Program-made: the position numbers and the translations under genes | Shown: piece by piece, positions 6,517-13,316 of the stretch | How the letters are laid out: the number at the start of each line of letters is the position of its first letter | Numbering within the stretch: position 1 is the stretch's first letter | Notes under the pieces: generated by a model | The model's database searches: none | What the model saw: only the letters and a program-made list of their open reading frames with translations | Told to the model about the DNA's origin: nothing | Assembly (NCBI GenBank): GCA_041627895.1 | Contig: JBFKQC010000066.1 | Location: 1-21,805, forward strand | Direction: 5' to 3' | Origin: JBFKQC01 sp041627895 | Lineage (GTDB): Bacteria; Pseudomonadota; Alphaproteobacteria; Rhodobacterales; Rhodobacteraceae | Length of the DNA: 21,805 nucleotides

Positions 6517-7842
6517 CTAACTGCCGCCCACGCGCGCCTCGAGCCGCGGGTATTTCAGCCCCAGCGTCAGGCCGCGGGCGACGTTCAGAACCATCAGCGC
6601 TGCCCAAAGCCCGTGATTGCCGAGCCAGGGCACCAGCACCGCAAGCGCCACCGCGTAGACCGCCACCGATTGCAGTATCGCGACCCGCATTTCGCGGGTC
6701 CAGGTGGCGCCGAAAAAGATGCCATCGAGCATCCAGCTGGCGATCCCGATCGCCGGCGCCAGCGCAGCCCAGGCCAGGTAGCTGCGCGCCGCGGCGCGGA
6801 CCTCGGGCGATGTGGTCATCAGGTCGATCAGCCAGTGCCCGCCCAGCCAGAAAGCCGCGCACAGCACCACCGCCCCGCCCGCGCCCCATTGCGAGCTCAT
6901 CCACGCCGCGCGGCGCAGCCGCGCCCGCGCCTTCCCGCCGACAGCGGCGCCGACCAGCGCCTCGGCCGAGAACGCGAAGCCGTCGAGCGCGAAGGCGGTG
7001 ATCTCGAGGAACTGCAGCAGCACCTGGTTCGCCGCCAGCGTGACATCGCCCAGATCGGCCGCGACGAAGAGGAACGTGGTGAACGACAGCGTCAGCACCA
7101 CCGAGCGGATCATGATGTCGGCGTTCACCGCCAGCATCCGCCGCAGCCGCGCCGGGTCGAATATCCGCGCCCAGTCGCGCCACTGGTCCCCGGCGAACGC
7201 CGCGCGGCAAAGCCAGAGGCCCAGCGCCAGCCCGGTCCACTCGGCGATCAGCGTTGCGATGGCGACGCCCTCGACCCCCCAGCCGAGGCCGAGCACGAAC
7301 CAGAGATCGAGCAGGATGTTCAGCCCGTTCATCCAGAATTGCAGCACCAGGACGCCCGTGGTGCGCTCGAGCGCGATCAGCCAGCCGGTGACGACGTAAA
7401 GCGCGATCGTGGCCGGCGCGCCCCAGATGCGGATCGCCAGATACTCGCGCGCCAGCGCCTCGACCTCCGGGCTTGCCGGCGCCAGCCAGAAGGCCCCGGC
7501 GAACAGCCCCGCCCGGATCGCGATGAACAGCACCCCGCCCGCGACGCCGATCAGCAGCCCGCGCATGAACAGCGCGCCGGTCTCGGGCGCATCGCCCGCG
7601 CCGCGGGCCTGCGCCACCAGCCCGGTTGTGCCCATCCGCAGGAACCCGAAGACCCAGTAGATCGTCGCCAGGATCACCGCGCCGATCCCCACCGCGCCGA
7701 TCGGCGCCGCCAGCCCCATCTGCCCCACGACGCCGGTATCGACCGCGCCGAGGATCGGCACGGTGGCGTTCGAAAGCACGATGGGCAGGGCGATCTTCAG
7801 AATGCGCCGATGCGTCAGCGGCGCGTCCGGACCGGCGGTCAT
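6517..7842 (-). CDS. MATE-family multidrug/toxin exporter (DinF-like)
   Basis: A 441-residue integral membrane protein, the usual MATE length, with about 12 predicted hydrophobic helices. The N-terminal half opens RRILKIALPIVLSNATVPILGAVDTGVVGQMG, which matches the DinF/NorM pattern of an early conserved Pro in helix 1 and the VDTxxxG segment. MATE proteins export cationic drugs or metabolites using a H+ or Na+ gradient across the inner membrane; substrate and coupling ion are not predictable here. The ATG at 7842 overlaps the stop of the upstream thioesterase gene by four bases (ATGA), making it the last gene of a three-gene minus-strand operon. A long hairpin lies beyond its 3' end. Confidence 0.92.
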   Translation of the reverse strand: MTAGPDAPLTHRRILKIALPIVLSNATVPILGAVDTGVVGQMGLAAPIGAVGIGAVILATIYWVFGFLRMGTTGLVAQARGAGDAPETGALFMRGLLIGVAGGVLFIAIRAGLFAGAFWLAPASPEVEALAREYLAIRIWGAPATIALYVVTGWLIALERTTGVLVLQFWMNGLNILLDLWFVLGLGWGVEGVAIATLIAEWTGLALGLWLCRAAFAGDQWRDWARIFDPARLRRMLAVNADIMIRSVVLTLSFTTFLFVAADLGDVTLAANQVLLQFLEITAFALDGFAFSAEALVGAAVGGKARARLRRAAWMSSQWGAGGAVVLCAAFWLGGHWLIDLMTTSPEVRAAARSYLAWAALAPAIGIASWMLDGIFFGATWTREMRVAILQSVAVYAVALAVLVPWLGNHGLWAALMVLNVARGLTLGLKYPRLEARVGGS

Positions 7843-8348
7843 CCCTCGCGCGCGGGCATCAGGAAGTGCCCGGTCGCCTGCGCGAAGAGCCGCGCGCGGT
7901 TGTCCTGCCAGGCGTCGACATGCACGCTGGCATAGCGCCGGCCCGAGCGGTTCACCCGGGCCCGCGCATAGGCGTCCCGCGGCAGGCCCGTGCGCAGGTA
8001 GTCGACGGTGAAGTCGATGGTCTTGGGCAGCCGCGGCAGGTGCTGCGGGTCGATCGCGCGCGGGTCGATCCGGCCCGATTCGATGTCTTCCCAGAGATAG
8101 GCCCAGGAAAGCCCGATGATCGCCGTCACCTCGAGGAAGGCCGCGGTCACGCCGCCGTGCAGCGCCGGCAGCATCGGGTTGCCGATCAGCTTGTCGTCAT
8201 AGGCCAGGACCGCGGTCAGTTCGTCGCCGTGGCGTTCGAAGACGATCCCGAGAAAGCGGATGTAGGGCACCCCGTCCACCAACGCCTTCAGTGCGGCGTC
8301 GCGGCGCTGCTTGACGACCTGGACGGGTTCGGGGCGCGGGCGGTTCAC
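7839..8348 (-). CDS. PaaI-type hotdog-fold acyl-CoA thioesterase (first paralogue)
   Basis: A 169-residue hotdog-fold protein expected to hydrolyse acyl-CoA thioesters in the cytoplasm. The catalytic segment is LHGGVTAAFLEVTAIIG: the HGG loop is followed by a helix with Glu where PaaI enzymes often have Asp. The sheet continues with TIDFTVDYLRTG. I chose the GTG at 8348 because it overlaps the stop of the upstream thioesterase (GTGA), whose 3' end offers a GGAG about ten bases away. The longer open frame reaching 8459 would overlap that gene by over 100 bases with a low-complexity Arg-rich leader. It is the middle gene of the thioesterase-thioesterase-MATE operon. A roughly 25-residue insertion (EDIESGRIDPRAIDPQHLP) between the helix and the next strand distinguishes it from its neighbour. 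Confidence 0.85.
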   Translation of the reverse strand: MNRPRPEPVQVVKQRRDAALKALVDGVPYIRFLGIVFERHGDELTAVLAYDDKLIGNPMLPALHGGVTAAFLEVTAIIGLSWAYLWEDIESGRIDPRAIDPQHLPRLPKTIDFTVDYLRTGLPRDAYARARVNRSGRRYASVHVDAWQDNRARLFAQATGHFLMPAREG

Positions 8349-8770
8349 TTGCCGCGCTCCACCGTGAAGGCGCCGGTGGCCGTCGCGACCGGGCGGTCGA
8401 AATCGGCATCGTAGGCATGCGCGCGCACGAAGGCGACCGACCGCGTGACGTGATAGCACTCGGCGCGCGCAGTGATCGGCTGGCCCGGCGTGGCGGGACG
8501 CATGTAGTCGATCCTCAGATCGAGCGTCGCCGTGACCGGCGAGGCCTCGGGGTGGCTCATCACCGCCGCCCCGCCGCAGGTGTCCATCAGCGCGCTGACC
8601 GCGCCGCCGTGGATCACCCCGGTTTCCGGGTCGCCGATCAGCCGTTCATCGTAGGGCATGACGAGTTCGGCCTCGCCTTCGCCGATTGCCGACAGCTCCA
8701 TCCCCAGCGCCCGCGAATGCGGCAGCGCCTGGATGAATTGCCTGGCGATCTTCAGCTTGTCCGGCGCCAT
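8345..8770 (-). CDS. PaaI-type hotdog-fold acyl-CoA thioesterase (second paralogue)
   Basis: A 141-residue compact hotdog-fold thioesterase. IHGGAVSALMDTCGGAAV is the classic PaaI active-site loop and helix, with Asp as probable general base, and ATLDLRIDYMRPA is the central strand. Members hydrolyse aromatic or medium-chain acyl-CoA and often form tetramers. I chose ATG 8770 because MAPDKLKIARQFIQALPH is a sensible N-terminal helix and a purine-rich AGGGGG tract precedes it; the open frame to 8851 would run into the divergent mntX promoter. This is the first gene of the minus-strand operon. It shares a 113-base divergent region with the mntX-like gene, so the metal box there could affect both. 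Confidence 0.88.
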   Translation of the reverse strand: MAPDKLKIARQFIQALPHSRALGMELSAIGEGEAELVMPYDERLIGDPETGVIHGGAVSALMDTCGGAAVMSHPEASPVTATLDLRIDYMRPATPGQPITARAECYHVTRSVAFVRAHAYDADFDRPVATATGAFTVERGK

Positions 8771-8817
8771 GCCTGCCCGCCCCCTGACCGATGCGATACC
8801 GCGTCCGTTATTCGGGC

Positions 8818-8845
8818 TTGCAATGGCGGTCGCAAGTGCTATCTT
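8818..8845 (+). promoter_or_regulatory. Probable sigma-70 promoter of mntX
   Basis: TTGCAA (8818-8823) and TATCTT (8840-8845) are separated by 16 bases, with four of six consensus matches each. The predicted start is near 8852, at the left edge of the Mur/Fur-like box, a good arrangement for repression. Confidence 0.5.
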
Positions 8846-8854
8846 CTGCACTTG
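8833..8854. repeat. Perfect inverted repeat CAAGTGC-N8-GCACTTG
   Basis: Bases 8833-8839 and 8848-8854 are exact reverse complements flanking the predicted -10 and overlapping the first bases of the Mur/Fur-like box. It could be a second operator over the -10. I do not recognise the motif. Confidence 0.4.
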
Positions 8855-8868
8855 AGAATTATTCGCAA
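8852..8868 (+). promoter_or_regulatory. Mur/Fur-type operator before mntX
   Basis: TTGAGAAT-T-ATTCGCAA is a 17-base interrupted palindrome with seven of eight arm positions complementary. It has the GAATnATTC centre typical of Fur-family sites, which in alphaproteobacteria are commonly bound by the manganese-responsive Mur protein. It lies 15 bases before the ATG and right after the predicted -10, so binding should block transcription when Mn(II) (or Fe(II)) is plentiful. No mur/fur gene is in the window. Confidence 0.75.
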
Positions 8869-8883
8869 TCTCAGGTTTGCGCC

Positions 8884-10044
8884 ATGACCATGACCTCCTC
8901 GGTCTCTGCCACGACGACCGCCCCCGCCCCGTTCGTCGCCCAGGACAGGTTCGGGCCGTTCCGCTCGCGCCGGCTTTGGGTGGCGCTGGCGTTTCTGGCG
9001 CTGGCCGCGGCGCCGGGCGAGCTTGGCGACCTCACGCGGTCGCTGATGCTGGACGCCTATGTGCAGGTCTCGGTCTTCGTCGCCGCCACGCTCTTGATGT
9101 TCTACGGTGCCGAGCGGGCGTTCCGCTTCGATATCGGCCGGGCGCTGAAGGGCGCGCGCGGCTGGCAGGTGCCGATGGCGGCGCTGATGGGCGCGACGCC
9201 CGGCTGCGGCGGCGCGGTGGTGGTGGTGGCCGCCTATTCCAGCGGCAACGTGGGCTTCGGCGCGGTGGTGGCGACGCTGACGGCGACGATGGGCGACGCG
9301 GCCTTTCTGCTGCTCGCCACGCGGCCCGACGCCGCGGCGGTGGTGCTGCCGCTGAGCTTTACCGTCGGCATCGTCTCGGGCTGGATCGTCGACCGGCTGA
9401 ACACCGCCGAATTCCGCGCCTCGACCGCCGGGCAATGCGAGATCGCGCCGCTGATCGGCCGCACCCGGCCGCAGGATCTGGCCTATCTGCTGCTCGCCGC
9501 GCCGGGGCTGATCGTGGGCGGCGCGCAGCTCGGACAGGTGACGGTCGACACGCTGCTCGGCGTGCCGGTCCTTTGGCTGGCGCTGGCCGGCACGTTCCTG
9601 GGGCTCTTCATCTGGTCGACCTCGCCGCTGCAGGCGATGACCAACCCCAAGGACAGCCCGCTGACGCGGATGGCCGAGGAAACCAGCTTCATCTCGGTCT
9701 GGGTGATCGGCGCGTACCTCGCCTACGACTACCTCGACGCCTTCGCCGGGCTGGATCTGGCGGCCGCGTTCGGCGCGATCCTGCCGGTGCTGCCGCTGAT
9801 CGCGATCCTCGTGGGGTTCATTCCGGGCTGCGGGCCGCAGGTGCTGGTGACGACGCTCTACATCAATGGCGTGATCCCGTTCGCGGCGCTGATCGGCAAC
9901 GCGATCTCGAACGACGGCGACGCGCTGTTTCCGGCGATCGCGCTGAACCCGAAGGCGGCGATCGTCGCCACGGTCTATTCCGCCGTGCCGGCGCTGATCG
10001 TGGCCTACGGCTTCTTCCTGCTGGCGCCGGGCTTCATGAACTAG
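8884..10044 (+). CDS. mntX: MntX-like putative manganese transporter
   Basis: A 386-residue inner-membrane protein with about ten hydrophobic segments. It has two similar halves, each with a glycine-cysteine motif and a following acidic motif: PGCGGA (about residue 105) with MGDAAFLL, and PGCGPQ (about residue 314) with NDGDALFPA. This inverted-duplicate pattern belongs to the family annotated as 10-TM heavy-metal or putative manganese transporters. MntX of Roseovarius nubinhibens, reported as a Mur-repressed manganese importer, is to my memory a member. The Mur/Fur-like box directly in front of this gene supports a manganese-uptake role over the generic exporter label. I chose ATG 8884 (a second ATG lies at 8890) because an extension to 8791 would be translated from promoter DNA. 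It is divergent from the thioesterase operon and appears monocistronic. Confidence 0.8.
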   Translation: MTMTSSVSATTTAPAPFVAQDRFGPFRSRRLWVALAFLALAAAPGELGDLTRSLMLDAYVQVSVFVAATLLMFYGAERAFRFDIGRALKGARGWQVPMAALMGATPGCGGAVVVVAAYSSGNVGFGAVVATLTATMGDAAFLLLATRPDAAAVVLPLSFTVGIVSGWIVDRLNTAEFRASTAGQCEIAPLIGRTRPQDLAYLLLAAPGLIVGGAQLGQVTVDTLLGVPVLWLALAGTFLGLFIWSTSPLQAMTNPKDSPLTRMAEETSFISVWVIGAYLAYDYLDAFAGLDLAAAFGAILPVLPLIAILVGFIPGCGPQVLVTTLYINGVIPFAALIGNAISNDGDALFPAIALNPKAAIVATVYSAVPALIVAYGFFLLAPGFMN

Positions 10045-10200
10045 CGCCTTGCCTCGGCCGCGCCGGGACATTGCGCACCGGGGCTTCGAGAGGCGGCGCA
10101 ATCCGCCCCGGGGTCGGGCCGAACTGGCCCCCGGGTCTTCTTCTTGCCGCGAATACGCACGGCCCGGCCCCGGCCGCCCCGCACCGGCGCCGGCACGACG

Positions 10201-10229
10201 CGCCCGCGCCTTCGGGCGTGCGGGCGGGC
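10201..10229. terminator. GC hairpin with TTCG loop after mntX
   Basis: The segment CGCCCGCGCC-TTCG-GGCG...GCGGGCG folds into a stable stem with a two-base bulge on the 3' side. No T-run follows. It lies between mntX (ends 10044) and merR1 (starts 10313), where an mntX transcript end is expected. A looser GGGG...CCCC inverted repeat follows at about 10234-10259. Confidence 0.4.
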
Positions 10230-10262
10230 GGGTGGGGAACGACCGAAGGCGCGGTCCCCCGA

Positions 10263-10291
10263 TTGATCCCCCTCGCGAACCGCCCTACCCT
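10263..10291 (+). promoter_or_regulatory. Possible promoter of merR1
   Basis: TTGATC (10263-10268) and TACCCT (10286-10291) are 17 bases apart, in the correct place for merR1. The match to sigma-70 consensus is only moderate. A good GGGAGG ribosome site follows at 10301-10306. Confidence 0.35.
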
Positions 10292-10312
10292 TCGGTGCAA
10301 GGGAGGCCCGCG

Positions 10313-10702
10313 ATGTCCCAGACCCGCCTGACGTTCAAGGATATGTGCACCAGGTTCGACGTCACCCCGCGGACGTTGCGCTATTACGAGTACATCGAGC
10401 TGCTCGCCCCCGAAAAGGAGGGCCGCTCGCGGTTCTACGGCCCGCGGGAAACCGCGCGGATGACGCTGATCCTGCGCGGACGCCGGTTCGGCTTCTCGCT
10501 GGAGGAAATCCGCCAGTGGCTGCTGATATACGAGGAAAAGGGCACCCGCGAGCAGTTCCAGGCCTTCCTCGGCATGGCCGACCGCCAGCTGGTCGCCATG
10601 GCCGACCAGCGCGGCCAACTGGACGATACCATCGCCGAACTGGAAAGCCTGCGCGCCGAAGTGGCCGGACTGGTGCATTCGGAGGGCTCCGCCGGCGAAT
10701 GA
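10313..10702 (+). CDS. MerR-family transcriptional regulator (first of tandem pair)
   Basis: A 129-residue regulator. The N-terminal winged helix-turn-helix is FKDMCTRFDVTPRTLRYYEYIELLAPEKEGRSRFYGPRE, with the family signature TPRTLRYYE. It is followed by LRGRRFGFSLEEIRQWL and a C-terminal coiled-coil dimerisation helix (about residues 80-120). There is no C-terminal cysteine cluster as in metal sensors and no large drug-binding domain, so it resembles the short MerR regulators (LiuR-like) that control acyl-CoA and branched-chain amino acid catabolism. GGGAGG six bases before the ATG sets the start. It is followed 34-130 bases on by a paralogue and then the beta-oxidation genes. A palindrome lies just after its stop, so merR2 and the genes beyond can be transcribed separately. 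The effector is probably an acyl-CoA; this is inference from context. Confidence 0.9.
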   Translation: MSQTRLTFKDMCTRFDVTPRTLRYYEYIELLAPEKEGRSRFYGPRETARMTLILRGRRFGFSLEEIRQWLLIYEEKGTREQFQAFLGMADRQLVAMADQRGQLDDTIAELESLRAEVAGLVHSEGSAGE

Positions 10703-10714
10703 CGTGACGTTTCT

Positions 10715-10730
10715 TTTACGTTAACGTCAA
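10715..10730. promoter_or_regulatory. Palindromic operator upstream of merR2
   Basis: TTTACGTTAACGTCAA is an imperfect 16-base palindrome with a perfect ten-base core ACGTTAACGT (10718-10727). It lies in the only AT-rich stretch between the two merR genes. A tandem TGACGTGACGT (10700-10710), sharing the ACGT half, directly precedes it. Position and symmetry suit a MerR dimer site controlling merR2 and the downstream beta-oxidation genes. I cannot assign a confident -35/-10 pair around it. Confidence 0.65.
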
Positions 10731-10832
10731 CTTTACTTGCCCGACTCGCCCGGAAGGCGCATGTCCGTCGCACGAGGCGCGCCGGCAGGCGACGGCGCCG
10801 CAATCGACGACGACGAGGAGGAGATGTCGCCC

Positions 10833-11231
10833 ATGACCGAGGCCCTGATGACCATAAGGGAGATGTGCAGCGAATATGCCGTCACCCCCCGAACCCTGCG
10901 ATTTTACGAGGCCAAAGAGCTGCTGTCGCCGATCCGCGAGGGCCAGAAGCGGCTGTTCACCCGGCGCGACCGGGCGCGGCTGAAGCTGATCCTGCGCGGC
11001 AAGCGCTTCGGGTTCTCGCTGGAGGAAATCCGTCAGCTTCTCGATCTCTACGAGATCGACGACCAGCAGGAGACCCAGTTCCGCCGCACCTACGAGCTGG
11101 CCCTGCAGCGGCTGGCCGACATGGAGCGCCAGCGCGACGAATTGATCGAGACCATCGGCGAGCTGAAGACCCAGCTGGACTGGGGCCGCCAGGTCCTCGA
11201 CCAGTACGAGCGCCAGGAAGCCGCCGAGTAA
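10833..11231 (+). CDS. MerR-family transcriptional regulator (second of tandem pair)
   Basis: A 132-residue paralogue of the preceding regulator. It shares the TPRTLRFYEAKELLSP helix-turn-helix and LKLILRGKRFGFSLEEIRQLL, followed by a long C-terminal coiled coil (about residues 78-130, rich in Glu/Gln/Arg). It too lacks a metal-binding cysteine cluster. I chose ATG 10833 because GAGGAGGAG ends nine bases before it. The ATG at 10824 sits directly against that tract, and the open frame extending to 10737 would run back to the palindromic operator. It is 39 bases upstream of the first acyl-CoA dehydrogenase. Autoregulation together with control of the beta-oxidation operon is the natural hypothesis. 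The two regulators share the DNA-contacting region but diverge in the coiled coil, so heterodimers or distinct effectors are possible. Confidence 0.9.
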   Translation: MTEALMTIREMCSEYAVTPRTLRFYEAKELLSPIREGQKRLFTRRDRARLKLILRGKRFGFSLEEIRQLLDLYEIDDQQETQFRRTYELALQRLADMERQRDELIETIGELKTQLDWGRQVLDQYERQEAAE

Positions 11232-11270
11232 CCCGCGTACCCCAAGTAACCCGCCCCGACGGAGCCACAA

Positions 11271-13049
11271 ATGCCCAGCTACACCGCCCCCACCAAGGAC
11301 ATGCAGTTCCTGCTGCACGACGTCCTCGACGTCAGCGCCTCGGACATCCCTGGCTATGACGAGCTTGACCGCGATTTCACCGCCGCGATCCTGGAAGAGG
11401 CCGGCAAGATCGCGACCGAGGTGCTGCAACCGCTGAACGCGGTCGGCGACGAGGAAGGCTGCACGCTGGAAAACGGCGTGGTGCGCACGCCCGGCGGCTT
11501 CAAGGCCGCCTATGACCAGATGCGCGCGGGCGGCTGGATGGGGCTCGATGCCGATCCGGAATACGGCGGCCAGGGCATGCCGTACCTGATGGGCAGCGCG
11601 GTGGGCGAGATGTTCGTTTCGGCCAACATGGCGTTCAACATGTACCAGGGCCTGACGCACGGCGCCTATTCGGCGATCCACGCGCATGGCTCGGCGAGCC
11701 AGAAGGCCACCTATCTGCCGAACATGATCGAGGGCCGCTGGTCGGGCACGATGAACCTGACCGAGCCGCATTGCGGCACCGATCTGGGGCTCATTCGCAC
11801 CAAGGCCGAGCCGCAGGACGACGGCAGCTATCGCATCACCGGCCAGAAGATCTGGATCAGCGCGGGCGAGCACGATCTCAGCGAAAACATCATCCACCTG
11901 GTGCTGGCGAAGATCCCCGGCGGGCCCGAGGGCATCAAGGGCATCTCGCTGTTCATCGTGCCGAAATTCCTGGTCAACGACGACGGCAGCCTCGGCGACC
12001 GCAACGCGGTGACCTGCGGCGGGCTGGAAAGCAAGATGGGCATCCACGGCAACGCCACCTGCGTGATGAACTACGACGGCGCGACCGGCTGGCTGGTCGG
12101 CGAGGCGCACAAGGGCATGCGCGCGATGTTCACCATGATGAACGAGGCGCGGCTCGGCGTCGGCCTGCAGGGTCTGGCGCAGGGCGCGGTCGCCTACCAG
12201 AACGCGCTGGCCTTCGCGCAGGAGCGGCTGCAGGGCCGCGACATCACCGGGCCGAAGAACCCCGACGGGCCCGCCGACCCGATCATCGTGCACCCCGACG
12301 TGCGCCGCGGCCTGCTGATGCAGAAGAGCTTTGTCGAGGGCGGCCGCCTGCTGGTGTTCTGGGGCGCGCAGATGATCGACCGCGCGCACCGCGCCGGCGA
12401 CGACGACGCCGAGGCGCTGGTCTCGCTGTTGACCCCGGTCGTGAAGGGCTTTCTGACCGACAAGGGGTTCGAGACCTGCGTGCTGGCGCAGCAGACGCTG
12501 GGCGGATCGGGCTTTACCCGCGAATGGGGGCTGGAGCAGTTCGTGCGCGATGCCCGGATCACCATGATCTACGAGGGCACCAACGGCATCCAGTCGCTGG
12601 ATCTGGTGGGCCGCAAGCTGCCGCAGGACGGCGGCAAGGCGATCATGGCGTTCTTCGAGATGGTGAAGGCGTTCATCGCCGAGAACGAGGAACATGCCGG
12701 GCTGAAGGCGGGCTTTCTCGATCCGCTCAAGGCGGCGTCCAAGGATCTGCAGGCGGCGGGGATGTATTTCATGGCCGAGGGCATGAAGAACCCGAACAAC
12801 GCGCTGTCGGGCTCGTACGACTTCATGCACCTGTTCGGCCATGTCTGCCTGGGGCTGATGTGGGCGAAGATTGCCAGGGCGGCATATGCCGCGCTGGACG
12901 GCGGCGCCGCGGACCAGGACTTTTTCCGCACCAAGATCGCGACCGGCCGGTTCTACATGGCCCGCCAGCTGCCGGCCACCGCGATGCACCTGGCGCGGAT
13001 CCGCTCCGGCGCCGAGCCGGTGATGGCGCTGGATGCGGCGAATTTCTAG
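11271..13049 (+). CDS. Acyl-CoA dehydrogenase, large FadE/DmdC-type
   Basis: A 592-residue FAD enzyme catalysing the first step of beta-oxidation, acyl-CoA to trans-2-enoyl-CoA. It is longer than the usual 380-400 residues because of N- and C-terminal extensions typical of the group that includes DmdC (methylmercaptopropionyl-CoA dehydrogenase) and bacterial long-chain enzymes. Visible elements are TMNLTEPHCGTDLG and QKIWISAGEHD (FAD/substrate region), SKMGIHGNATCVMNYDGA, and MIYEGTNGIQSLDLVGRKL with Glu435 as the catalytic base. The ATG at 11271 follows a GGAG site at about 11260. It is preceded by the two MerR genes and followed by a small RHH-like gene. Straight fatty acyl-CoA is the likely substrate given the thiolase and FadJ downstream; a dimethylsulfoniopropionate role is not supported because no other dmd gene is visible. 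Confidence 0.93.
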   Translation: MPSYTAPTKDMQFLLHDVLDVSASDIPGYDELDRDFTAAILEEAGKIATEVLQPLNAVGDEEGCTLENGVVRTPGGFKAAYDQMRAGGWMGLDADPEYGGQGMPYLMGSAVGEMFVSANMAFNMYQGLTHGAYSAIHAHGSASQKATYLPNMIEGRWSGTMNLTEPHCGTDLGLIRTKAEPQDDGSYRITGQKIWISAGEHDLSENIIHLVLAKIPGGPEGIKGISLFIVPKFLVNDDGSLGDRNAVTCGGLESKMGIHGNATCVMNYDGATGWLVGEAHKGMRAMFTMMNEARLGVGLQGLAQGAVAYQNALAFAQERLQGRDITGPKNPDGPADPIIVHPDVRRGLLMQKSFVEGGRLLVFWGAQMIDRAHRAGDDDAEALVSLLTPVVKGFLTDKGFETCVLAQQTLGGSGFTREWGLEQFVRDARITMIYEGTNGIQSLDLVGRKLPQDGGKAIMAFFEMVKAFIAENEEHAGLKAGFLDPLKAASKDLQAAGMYFMAEGMKNPNNALSGSYDFMHLFGHVCLGLMWAKIARAAYAALDGGAADQDFFRTKIATGRFYMARQLPATAMHLARIRSGAEPVMALDAANF

Positions 13050-13094
13050 ACCGGGGTGCGCCATGAATGCGCACCCTGCGAACCGGGGGGAAAG

Positions 13095-13307
13095 ATGCCG
13101 AAACGCTTTCGCCTGACCCGGCGCTTTAACGCGGCGATGACCGAGGACGGCTATCGCCGGCTGCGCCGGTTCGCCGAGGAGGCCGGGCTTGACGAGGGCG
13201 AGGCGCTGAGCTTCCTCTTCGAGCACTTCGACAGCGTGACCAACCGCGAGAACCTGGTCGCGCGTCTGAGGCTGTTCAATTCCGAGCTCGAAGAGCGCAA
13301 GAGATAG
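13095..13307 (+). CDS. Small ribbon-helix-helix-like protein
   Basis: A 70-residue protein in the beta-oxidation operon. RFRLTRRFNAAMTEDGYRR, then LRRFAEEAGLDEGEALSFLFEH, matches the CopG/Arc pattern: a short basic strand, helix A (DGYRRLRRFAEEAG), a Gly turn and helix B (EGEALSFLFEH). The family link is by eye and needs profile confirmation. I chose ATG 13095 because a GGGGGGAAAG tract lies right before it; an upstream in-frame start at 13056 lacks this. It is 45 bases after the large acyl-CoA dehydrogenase and nine bases before the next one, so clearly co-transcribed. It could be a DNA-binding autoregulator, the antitoxin-like half of a pair (no toxin visible), or a structural partner of the dehydrogenases. 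Confidence 0.75.
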   Translation: MPKRFRLTRRFNAAMTEDGYRRLRRFAEEAGLDEGEALSFLFEHFDSVTNRENLVARLRLFNSELEERKR

Positions 13308-13316
13308 GACCAAGGC

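Noticed and set aside
11271..13049. Reading the large acyl-CoA dehydrogenase as DmdC and the cluster as a DMSP demethylation pathway
   Set aside because: The enzyme is similar in type and length, but no dmdA, dmdB or dmdD gene is visible and the neighbours are general beta-oxidation genes.
13095..13307. Toxin-antitoxin module based on the RHH-like protein
   Set aside because: No toxin-sized gene lies next to it; the neighbours on both sides are acyl-CoA dehydrogenases.
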